Shown here in pieces: positions 8,785 through 14,736 of a DNA stretch of 28,345 nt. The notes beneath the pieces are model-generated. The model did no database searches, had not been told where the DNA came from, and saw only the letters and a program-made list of their open reading frames with translations. Position 1 is the first letter of the stretch; every line of letters starts with the position of its first letter. A program made the translations under genes and the position numbers. This DNA is from CAVYGN01 sp964413265 (GTDB lineage: Bacteria; Spirochaetota; Brevinematia; Brevinematales; JAOACQ01), in the NCBI GenBank assembly GCA_964413265.1, contig CAYPRX010000075.1, positions 1-28,345 of the forward strand, read 5' to 3'.

Positions 8785-9588
8785 TTATTTGTTGAGAAAG
8801 CCCTCTTTGATCTTTTCAAGTTTAACCCTTAGTATCATAATAGCCTTAGTATGTAATTGTGATACCCTGGACTCAGTTACATTCAATATAGTTCCTATTT
8901 CCTTTAGAGTTAAACCCTCGTAGTAATATAAGATTAGAACCTGTTTTTCCCTTTCAGGCAAATCCATGAGACAGCGGGCTATCATTTTTTTTATTTCTTC
9001 TTTTTCCGCTGCGGCATCTGGATTATAAGTATCGGAGCTTTCGAGCGTATCTTCTATGGACATTGGTGCATTGTCCCCGCCGTCGTTGATATACCAGTTT
9101 TCATCCATTGATACCAAAGAATTGCCGCTTACTCTGAGCAAAAGATTATGAAATTCCTGGATTGAAATACCAAGCGCCTCTGCGATTTCTTCGTCGTTGG
9201 CAGAACGGCCAAGTTTTGCTTCAAGATCGGCTATCGTACGTTCTATCTCTTTGGCTTTCTGCCTTACCGAACGAGGAAGCCAGTCGATAGCTCTTAGTTG
9301 GTCGAAGATAGATCCTCTGATGCGGGTTACTGCATAGGTTTTAAACTTTATTTCTCTTTTCGGGTCAAATTTGTCAATAGCATCTATCAGACCCAGAACG
9401 CCATAACTTACAAGATCAAAAAATTCCACTGAACTTGGGACATTCATAGCGACTCTTCCGGCGACATATTTGACTAAAGGAGCGTATTTTTCAATAAAAA
9501 AATTTCTTAGCTTTTGATTATGAGTTTTTGAATAATCATCCCATAGTTCTTCTTCAGAGAGCTGGTCAAACTCTTCGTAACCTCTCAT
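8785..9588 (-). CDS. fliA: FliA/WhiG-family RNA polymerase sigma factor (sigma-28 type)
   Basis: A 267-residue alternative sigma factor of the FliA/WhiG group. Region 2 (about 28-103) includes the FFDLVSYGVLGLIDAIDKFD core and the promoter-melting TYAVTRIRGSIFDQLR segment. Region 3 covers about 108-180, starting WLPRSVRQKAKEI. Region 4 (about 205-258) has the LTLKEIGTILNVTESRVSQLH helix-turn-helix. In flagellate bacteria this family transcribes late flagellar genes. In non-motile lineages it serves other regulons, and no flagellar gene is in the window. The start is supported by GAGGAAG 11 or so bases upstream. It is followed by hpf after 14 bases. I see no FlgM-like anti-sigma gene. The family is certain; the regulon is inferred only. 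Confidence 0.93.
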   Translation of the reverse strand: MRGYEEFDQLSEEELWDDYSKTHNQKLRNFFIEKYAPLVKYVAGRVAMNVPSSVEFFDLVSYGVLGLIDAIDKFDPKREIKFKTYAVTRIRGSIFDQLRAIDWLPRSVRQKAKEIERTIADLEAKLGRSANDEEIAEALGISIQEFHNLLLRVSGNSLVSMDENWYINDGGDNAPMSIEDTLESSDTYNPDAAAEKEEIKKMIARCLMDLPEREKQVLILYYYEGLTLKEIGTILNVTESRVSQLHTKAIMILRVKLEKIKEGFLNK

Positions 9589-9634
9589 AATTGTCTTCCT
9601 CTGTTTAAGAAACTAATTTTAATTATTATATACA

Positions 9635-9663
9635 ATTATATATTATTTCCTTTTTTATTACAA
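9635..9663 (-). promoter_or_regulatory. Candidate promoter for the fliA-hpf-hprK-ptsH-ntrY-ntrC run
   Basis: On the minus strand, TTGTAA (complement of 9658-9663), a 17-base spacer and TATAAT (complement of 9635-9640) lie 46 bases before the sigma-factor start, in the 93-base gap after the unknown 369-residue gene. The gap is very AT-rich, so a chance match is possible. If real, the sigma-factor group can be transcribed apart from the two membrane-protein genes upstream. Confidence 0.42.
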
Positions 9664-9681
9664 AATTCATCCTCTCTTATG

Positions 9682-10791
9682 TTAACTCATTAGCCATAGG
9701 AAGATAGCAAGGACAAAAACAAGGGAGGCTGCAATTATCAAAATGATGGAATATATACTCAATTTTTTCTCGTCATTGTATAAAAAATTGTTTGTTACAT
9801 CATCATTTACCATATCCAATTCATTCTGATAAACTCCGGGTTTATTTAACAGCTCTTCTGAATAATTTTCTTTATCCGGGACTTTCTTTCTGGTATTTTT
9901 CCTGACATGAATACGTATTTTTTCCCCTAATGTAAAACGGCCGTAAATTCCTGGAGCGAATTCAATTATAACAAGATTGCCCTGTGTTAATGGAGATTTC
10001 TGATTGAAGACTATTCTTCCATAAAGATTGCCTGGAGATAAATTTGCGTTGTCAAAATAACCCATTATGAAATTGACTATTTCACGGTCATCATTGACTT
10101 TAACCAGGACCTCATCATAAATTTCCATTTTATCTACATCAAGTCCTCCAAGGGGGGCTAATACAGGTTCGATTCTTATATTAAGCAGAGTAATAAAATC
10201 GATTTTGAACTGCTGCTGGATTTTATACCCGACCTGTGCATTCTTTAAAAAAGTAGAGAAGTTAAAGATATTTGTCTGTTCCGTGGACATTTTCAGGACT
10301 ATTCCCGTATCCATTATTATCTTTGAGAGTTCATTTATAATATATCTTTTTAAATTTACAAGGTCGAAATTACGGTGATCTGTAAAGAAACTTGCAAGAT
10401 AATTGATATTGTCTGGTGAAACTATTTGAGCTTCTGTCCTTGAGGATAATTCCAGATCGCATTGTGGATCAGTTATGTATTCAGCCATAGTCTGATAGAT
10501 ACTTTGCCAGCCTAAATCCACATTTAATTTTATAAGGTTGGCATTATTTGAAATTACGGCCAGAATATACTCCGGCACCTTTGTCTGAATGTTGAAAAAT
10601 AGCAATAAAGTGCCATAAAACATTCTTTTATTTGAAATGAATTTAGCCTTTAAAACTATTATGTCCTTTTCTGAGGATTCAACGATCTTTATGGCTGCTT
10701 CAAGATCTCCACGCATAAAGCTAAGGAATTTTCTGGCAAAATCACTGGGGATACCGTAATTATTTGTTAATATTTCGCTTTCTAAGGCCAT
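9682..10791 (-). CDS. Unknown protein with N-terminal UBA/TS-N-like segment and C-terminal membrane anchor
   Basis: I do not recognise a named family for this 369-residue protein. The first 45 residues (from the YGIPSDFARKFL region through GDLEAAIKIVESS) read like the small three-helix UBA/TS-N fold of EF-Ts and NAC, whose hallmark is a GDLEKAI-type end; this is a weak pattern match. The middle (about 48-300) is mixed alpha/beta and ends in a beta-rich stretch (GRIVFNQKSPLTQ, VIIEFAPGIYGRFTLG). A charged linker (300-342) leads to one strongly hydrophobic helix at about 345-367, two residues before the end, so the protein is probably tail-anchored with its bulk in the cytoplasm. It lies 10 bases after the 224-residue membrane protein and upstream of the sigma factor. 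From memory, spirochaete genomes also keep two poorly characterised genes just before fliA/whiG in their flhA-flhF-flhG region, so a flagellar or regulatory link is possible but unproven. Confidence 0.8.
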   Translation of the reverse strand: MALESEILTNNYGIPSDFARKFLSFMRGDLEAAIKIVESSEKDIIVLKAKFISNKRMFYGTLLLFFNIQTKVPEYILAVISNNANLIKLNVDLGWQSIYQTMAEYITDPQCDLELSSRTEAQIVSPDNINYLASFFTDHRNFDLVNLKRYIINELSKIIMDTGIVLKMSTEQTNIFNFSTFLKNAQVGYKIQQQFKIDFITLLNIRIEPVLAPLGGLDVDKMEIYDEVLVKVNDDREIVNFIMGYFDNANLSPGNLYGRIVFNQKSPLTQGNLVIIEFAPGIYGRFTLGEKIRIHVRKNTRKKVPDKENYSEELLNKPGVYQNELDMVNDDVTNNFLYNDEKKLSIYSIILIIAASLVFVLAIFLWLMS

Positions 10792-10801
10792 TAAAATTTT
10801 C

Positions 10802-11476
10802 CTATTCTTTTTGTAGTATTGTTTTGATAGCCTTTGCTACAATGGATGGATCTGCATTTATGACCTTATTTTTTAATTTAAATGAGACATTACCATTGGG
10901 ACCAATTGGTTTTACGTGTCCTTCATTTTTATATTTCTCTTCTTTGTGGACTTCATTTAATCTTGATATATCTTCGTGCAGGGAAGTTGATGATTTATTA
11001 TTGATATTGTAATCAGCTTCTGCTACTGTTTCATTAATGGGTGGTGTCTCAATTTTATTATAAGAGGAAGTTGGCTCTGCATCAATGATTTTAGATTCGG
11101 CTTGTTCATCGGGGATGTCTTTTTTATACAAATCCTGGTAAATTGCTTCAGTGTTTTGGTTGGCATCATCTGTGAGATCGATTTTATGTTCAGGTTTGCT
11201 GTTTTCAGAAGAAGGTATCTTATTGGAAAAGCCCGGCATTTTCAACTTTGATAGGAATTCGATTGTGAATAATGATTTGTAATCTTCTTCTGAAAGGGTC
11301 CGCTGAAAGAAAATATCAAGGCCGAAGCCGATCGCGCCAAGTATTATCCCCCCTGACATCGATTTTATAAAAATTAATAAAAGAGATGTCCCGCTGAAGA
11401 TACTGAGAATCATGGTAAAAAAGAAACCAAAAAGCCCAAAAAATATAATTATTTTACTTTTTAAAAAATTCTGCAT
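10802..11476 (-). CDS. Unknown N-terminally membrane-anchored protein with disordered acidic middle
   Basis: I do not recognise this 224-residue protein. Two hydrophobic segments (about 8-29 and 31-57, the second rich in Gly: SGGIILGAIGFGLDI) place the N-terminus in the membrane. Residues about 85-185 are polar, rich in Glu/Asp/Asn/Ser and low in hydrophobics, and look disordered. A short ordered-looking tail (about 188-224), with GNVSFKLKNKVINADPSIVA followed by KAIKTILQKE, would be a docking element. It is the first gene of the eight-gene minus-strand run and ends 10 bases before the tail-anchored 369-residue protein, so the two may form a membrane pair. The start ATG follows an AGGATA stretch. 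The tail, being the part most likely under constraint, is the best query for homologues. Confidence 0.78.
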   Translation of the reverse strand: MQNFLKSKIIIFFGLFGFFFTMILSIFSGTSLLLIFIKSMSGGIILGAIGFGLDIFFQRTLSEEDYKSLFTIEFLSKLKMPGFSNKIPSSENSKPEHKIDLTDDANQNTEAIYQDLYKKDIPDEQAESKIIDAEPTSSYNKIETPPINETVAEADYNINNKSSTSLHEDISRLNEVHKEEKYKNEGHVKPIGPNGNVSFKLKNKVINADPSIVAKAIKTILQKE

Positions 11477-11532
11477 AAAATATCCTGCCCTCGATGCGGG
11501 AATATTGGGCTTATAAAAGCATAAACAACACT

Positions 11533-11562
11533 ATTATTATATTAAACATTAAAAAAAGTCAA
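11533..11562 (-). promoter_or_regulatory. Candidate promoter at the head of the minus-strand run
   Basis: On the minus strand, TTGACT (complement of 11557-11562) is followed either by AATAAT after 18 bases (11533-11538) or by TATAAT after 15 bases (11536-11541). Both lie about 57-65 bases before the 224-residue membrane-protein gene. The -35 is good; neither spacing is ideal. The gap is also the divergent upstream region of the outer-membrane barrel gene, for which I could not pick a convincing promoter. Confidence 0.45.
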
Positions 11563-11596
11563 TATTTGAGTATTTGTGAGCTTTCTCGGAGGATTG

Positions 11597-12919
11597 ATGA
11601 AATATCTTTTAATAGTTATTTCAGCAATTTTAATCTATTTAATACCTGATTTAGTTTTCTCTTCTGATGAATCAAATTATTCGAATAATAGTAGCCCTCT
11701 TACCATAACAAACAATTCTATAACAAACAATTCTATAATTGTCAGCGTTTTGTTCGGCCAATTTTCGATTAACACCAATACTTATAATACATTAAGATTG
11801 CTTCCGGAATTTAATTTCTGGGAAATAAGTCTCGGTCTTGATATTAATTATGATTTTGATGTAAATGGAAACTTCAGGATAACTGAATGGAATTCATGGC
11901 AGGCGATTTTATCAAAAATTCAAAATTTTTCGATTGGTACCAGGGATGATCCTGTATTTATTAAAATTGGCGATATTGATGACTTTACTTTAGGTGATGG
12001 ATTTATTTTTAACAGGTATACTGATATGTTGAACTATCCTGCAGTTAATATGAGGGGCTTTATTTTTGATCTCAATTTTAATTATTTTGGTATTGAGTCC
12101 ATGGCAGACAATATACTGCTTTGGGATATTCTGGGGATCAGAGCTTTTATAAGGCCTTTTATTGATGATTACGATTCCATATTATCAAATCTTGAAATAG
12201 GTCTTACTTTTGGAACGGATTTGAATAACCAGAATATGTTCCCATCGCCTCTAACTCCTTATTTATTTACTTATAATACCAATAGTTATGGAGAAGTCAT
12301 GATTTATGGAGCTGATATAGGTTTAACCTTTATTAATAAAGAGTATTTTTCATTGAAAGGTTTTGCGGATGTAGCATTAATTCAAAATATGGGTTCAGGG
12401 GAATCTGTCGGCCTGAGCGGGTTTATCATACAGGCTATTCCTTACAGTCTCTCATTACGGATATTGCAGCCGGAATTTCTGCCGGAATTCTTTGATACAT
12501 TTTATGAAATTTCACGGTCTTACAAATATCAAAATCTTGGTCTTCTTAGTAACAATATTTCCGGTTTTACCGGGTCAACTGGCATTACTCTAGTCAGCAA
12601 CGAGGTTTCAATTAATTTTCAATATGAAAGTTACTTTTCCGATGAAATAAACCCGTCAATGCTTGTATCATTTGAGTTATCAAAGGATTTTCTGAAGCTC
12701 ATTGGGTTTAAATTTTCCTTTGAAAGGCAGAATTTTGTTGGGATTAATGATTTATTCTATAACTATGACGGTAATTCGTCGTTTATAATTACATTGGACT
12801 ATTACATAATGGATAATTTAAAAGTAAGCGTTGATTTTGAGGAAAATTATGAACTTTCATCAGCAGGACTGGTACAGCCATATACTTATATTTTTGTCAG
12901 CACATTTATAAGATTTTAA
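11597..12919 (+). CDS. Predicted outer-membrane beta-barrel protein, function unknown
   Basis: Counted from the ATG at 11597, this is a 440-residue protein. That start gives a clean signal peptide (MKYLLIVISAILIYLIPDLVFSS: one Lys, a hydrophobic core, small residues at the end) behind GGAGG at 11588-11592. A GTG in frame at 11576 would bury the ribosome-binding site inside the gene and spoil the signal peptide. No lipobox cysteine is present. After an Asn/Ser-rich linker the mature part is built of short amphipathic strands with many aromatic residues, and it ends in FVSTFIRF; the terminal Phe is the BAM recognition signature of outer-membrane barrels. Motif-like stretches include GDGFIFNRYTDMLNYPAVNMRG. 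I cannot assign a substrate. It is transcribed alone, divergent from the membrane/sigma run. Lines sampled here are 30-35% GC, lower than the rest of the window. Confidence 0.8.
   Translation: MKYLLIVISAILIYLIPDLVFSSDESNYSNNSSPLTITNNSITNNSIIVSVLFGQFSINTNTYNTLRLLPEFNFWEISLGLDINYDFDVNGNFRITEWNSWQAILSKIQNFSIGTRDDPVFIKIGDIDDFTLGDGFIFNRYTDMLNYPAVNMRGFIFDLNFNYFGIESMADNILLWDILGIRAFIRPFIDDYDSILSNLEIGLTFGTDLNNQNMFPSPLTPYLFTYNTNSYGEVMIYGADIGLTFINKEYFSLKGFADVALIQNMGSGESVGLSGFIIQAIPYSLSLRILQPEFLPEFFDTFYEISRSYKYQNLGLLSNNISGFTGSTGITLVSNEVSINFQYESYFSDEINPSMLVSFELSKDFLKLIGFKFSFERQNFVGINDLFYNYDGNSSFIITLDYYIMDNLKVSVDFEENYELSSAGLVQPYTYIFVSTFIRF
11705..11738 (+). repeat. 15-bp tandem duplication in the barrel gene linker
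   Basis: The unit AACAAACAATTCTAT occurs twice without a mismatch (11707-11721 and 11722-11736), and the period-15 tract extends from 11705 to 11738. It keeps frame and codes for repeated T-N-N-S-I just after the signal peptide. Exact identity suggests a recent slippage event. Confidence 0.9.
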
Positions 12920-12923
12920 ACAG

Positions 12924-12965
12924 TAAAAAAATGGTCTTTCGTCCTGCAGTCGCAGGACGAAAGAC
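12924..12965 (-). terminator. Rho-independent terminator of ssb (perfect 14-bp hairpin)
   Basis: Bases 12934-12947 and 12952-12965 are exact reverse complements (14 bp) around a 4-base loop. On the minus strand the hairpin is followed after two bases by a run of T (complement of the A run 12925-12931), so it terminates ssb. On the plus strand it lies just after the barrel gene but lacks a T run, so it would be at most a 3'-end stabiliser there. Outer arms AGTAAA (12922-12927) and TTTACT (12971-12976) could extend the stem. Confidence 0.88.
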
Positions 12966-12971
12966 ACCGCT

Positions 12972-13316
12972 TTACTCTTCCTTTTTGTGGTAAGGCATAA
13001 ATTTTACATCCTGCGCCACAATCTGGACAGCACTGCGGGTTTTACCTTCCTCGTTCTTCCAGCGGGATTGCCTTAGCTTTCCAGAAACGATGATTTTTCT
13101 CCCCTTCTTCAGGTAAGTCGTGCATATCTCCGCCAGTTTTCCCCAGACGCTGATGTCGAAATAATTGACGTCCTCTGTTTTCTCTCCGTTTTTAAAGGTT
13201 AAACTTGAGTTTGCTAACGAGAATTTCGAGTAAGCCAGCCCGTCCGAAGTGTATTTCAACTCCGGGTCTTTTACAAGTCCTCCCTCCACCACAATAACAT
13301 TTACACCAGCCTGCAT
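12972..13316 (-). CDS. ssb: Single-stranded DNA-binding protein lacking the acidic C-terminal tail
   Basis: A 114-residue OB-fold SSB. The fold fills residues about 5-108, with VEGGLVKDPELKYTSDG at the start, WGKLAEICTTYLKKG in the middle and the RSAVQIVAQDVKFMP strand at the end. It stops at YHKKEE: the flexible linker and the acidic DDDIPF-like tip that bacterial SSB uses to recruit repair and replication partners are absent. The stop is genuine in this reading, and a strong terminator follows immediately. The protein may be an accessory SSB beside a full-length one elsewhere, or a lineage whose SSB lacks the tip. An excellent ribosome-binding site (AAAGGAGGT) sits 5 bases before the ATG. 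Sampled lines of this gene are about 46% GC, against 30-35% in the neighbouring barrel gene. Confidence 0.95.
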   Translation of the reverse strand: MQAGVNVIVVEGGLVKDPELKYTSDGLAYSKFSLANSSLTFKNGEKTEDVNYFDISVWGKLAEICTTYLKKGRKIIVSGKLRQSRWKNEEGKTRSAVQIVAQDVKFMPYHKKEE

Positions 13317-13604
13317 TTGAGACCTCCTTTCAATCTTATATTAACCATAATACCTTCAATATGTTAAAAATTATTATAATCATGTTATAAATAATTTAAA
13401 TATTATTGACATATTATTAACATATCTAGTGATAATTATTTTTTCAATAAGAATTTCTTAGTATTACTAATGAACTGGTTTTATTTCAATCTGCTTTTAT
13501 GGTTTAGACTTTTGATTTTTTTGTAACATTTAAAAATTCAAGATAAAATTACGGTAAATAATAAATTATTCGATTAATCCATTGGTATAAAGAAGGAGGA
13601 AATC
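13317..13604. other. AT-rich divergent intergenic region between ssb and serC
   Basis: This 288-base gap has no convincing gene. It contains the ssb ribosome-binding site at the left end, the serC site (AAGGAGG, 13593-13599) at the right end, and a candidate plus-strand promoter in the middle. A 9-base inverted pair, ATATGTTAA (13359-13367) and TTAACATAT (13417-13425), lies 49 bases apart; in such AT-rich sequence this may be chance. Confidence 0.6.
13406..13436 (+). promoter_or_regulatory. Candidate promoter for serC-polA
   Basis: A consensus TTGACA (13406-13411) is followed by TGATAA after 18 bases or GATAAT after 19 bases (13430-13436). The -10 is imperfect and the spacing long, and the leader to serC would be about 160 nt. 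This is a weak call. Confidence 0.33.
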
Positions 13605-14726
13605 ATGAAACCTGACAAAAAACCGGTTATGCCAAACTTTTCATCGGGTCCATGCGCCAAAAGGCCTGGATATAAACTTGAAAATCTTAAAAATGCTCCT
13701 CTTGGAAGGTCTCACAGGAGTTCTCTTGGCAAAGCCAGGCTTCAGAAAGCTATTGATGAATCGAAGCGAATACTTGGGATACCTCAGGATTATCTTGTCG
13801 GAATAGTACCGGCTTCCGATACCGGAGCCATGGAAATGTCGCTCTGGTCTCTCCTAGGTCCCAGAGGAGTTGATGTGTTTTATTGGGAATCATTCGGCAA
13901 AGAATGGGCGGATGACATACAAAAACAGCTAAAATTACCTAATGTCAGAATTTTTCAGGCTGATTACGGTAAAATTCCCGACCTTAAAGCTGCCAGTCCT
14001 GAAAATGATATTGTTTTTGTTTGGAATGGAACTACCAGCGGTGTAAAAGTACCTGACGGAGACTGGATATCCGACAGTAGAGAAGGACTTACCATCTGTG
14101 ATGCTACTTCCGCTGTTTTTGCAATGGATATTCCCTGGAACAAACTTGATGTTGCTACTTTTTCATGGCAGAAAGTTCTGGGAGGGGAAGCGGGTCATGG
14201 CATGCTTGTATTATCCCCCAGGGCTGTAAAACGTCTTGAAACCTACGTACCGACTTGGCCTTTGCCGAAAATATTCCGCATGACTAAAAAAGGCGAGGTG
14301 ATGAGGGATATATTCGAAGGTTCGACTATAAATACTCCATCTATGCTCTGCAACGAGGATTTTCTCGATGCCCTTGCATGGGCGGATAGTATTGGAGGTT
14401 TAAAAGGTCTGATCGATAAATCGAACAATAATTTGCATGCTTTTGAGAAATTTGTTGAAACTCATCAATGGATACATTTCCTTGCCCAGACAAAAGAAAT
14501 AAGGTCGAACACCAGCGTCTGCTTCAAAGTCGATCTTTCGGAAGAACAGACAAAGACTTTTGTCAAACTTCTGGAGAAGGAGGGCGTCGCCAATGACTGT
14601 GGTGCTTACCGGGAGGCTCCGGCAGGCTTGAGGTTCTGGTGCGGCGCAACTGTGGAGATATCGGATCTGGAAGCGCTTTTTCCATGGCTGGAATGGGCTT
14701 TTGAAGAAGTTAAGACTCCAAAATAA
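13605..14726 (+). CDS. serC: Phosphoserine aminotransferase, alphaproteobacterial/methanoarchaeal type
   Basis: A PLP enzyme that converts 3-phosphohydroxypyruvate plus glutamate into phosphoserine and 2-oxoglutarate in serine biosynthesis. The 373-residue sequence matches the divergent SerC class known from Alphaproteobacteria and some methanogens, not the common E. coli class. It begins PNFSSGPCAKRPG and LGRSHRSSLGK, has the cofactor-binding D166 in CDATSA and the Schiff-base lysine K190 in TFSWQKVLGGEAGHG, and ends with a CGAYREAPAGLRFWCG segment. A strong ribosome-binding site (AAGGAGG at 13593-13599) fixes the start. polA begins 10 bases after the stop, so the two are probably one transcript although functionally unrelated. 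Neither serA nor serB is in the window. The class assignment is from remembered family features and should be confirmed by a profile search. Confidence 0.93.
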   Translation: MKPDKKPVMPNFSSGPCAKRPGYKLENLKNAPLGRSHRSSLGKARLQKAIDESKRILGIPQDYLVGIVPASDTGAMEMSLWSLLGPRGVDVFYWESFGKEWADDIQKQLKLPNVRIFQADYGKIPDLKAASPENDIVFVWNGTTSGVKVPDGDWISDSREGLTICDATSAVFAMDIPWNKLDVATFSWQKVLGGEAGHGMLVLSPRAVKRLETYVPTWPLPKIFRMTKKGEVMRDIFEGSTINTPSMLCNEDFLDALAWADSIGGLKGLIDKSNNNLHAFEKFVETHQWIHFLAQTKEIRSNTSVCFKVDLSEEQTKTFVKLLEKEGVANDCGAYREAPAGLRFWCGATVEISDLEALFPWLEWAFEEVKTPK

Positions 14727-14736
14727 TTTTAAGACC

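Noticed and set aside
8785..9588. Reading the sigma factor as proof of motility.
   Set aside because: No flagellar gene or sigma-28-type promoter was found in the window, and this family also serves non-flagellar regulons.
11576..11596. GTG at 11576 as the start of the barrel gene.
   Set aside because: It would place the GGAGG site inside the gene and add polar residues before the signal peptide; ATG 11597 fits better.
13359..13425. Inverted ATATGTTAA/TTAACATAT pair between ssb and serC as a regulator site.
   Set aside because: The arms are only nine bases, 49 bases apart, in very AT-rich sequence. Not enough to claim a site.
14701..14736. TTG at 14701 as the polA start, overlapping serC.
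   Set aside because: It adds 12 residues not expected before the conserved IDG motif and lacks a good ribosome-binding site. GTG 14737 is preferred, though not proven.
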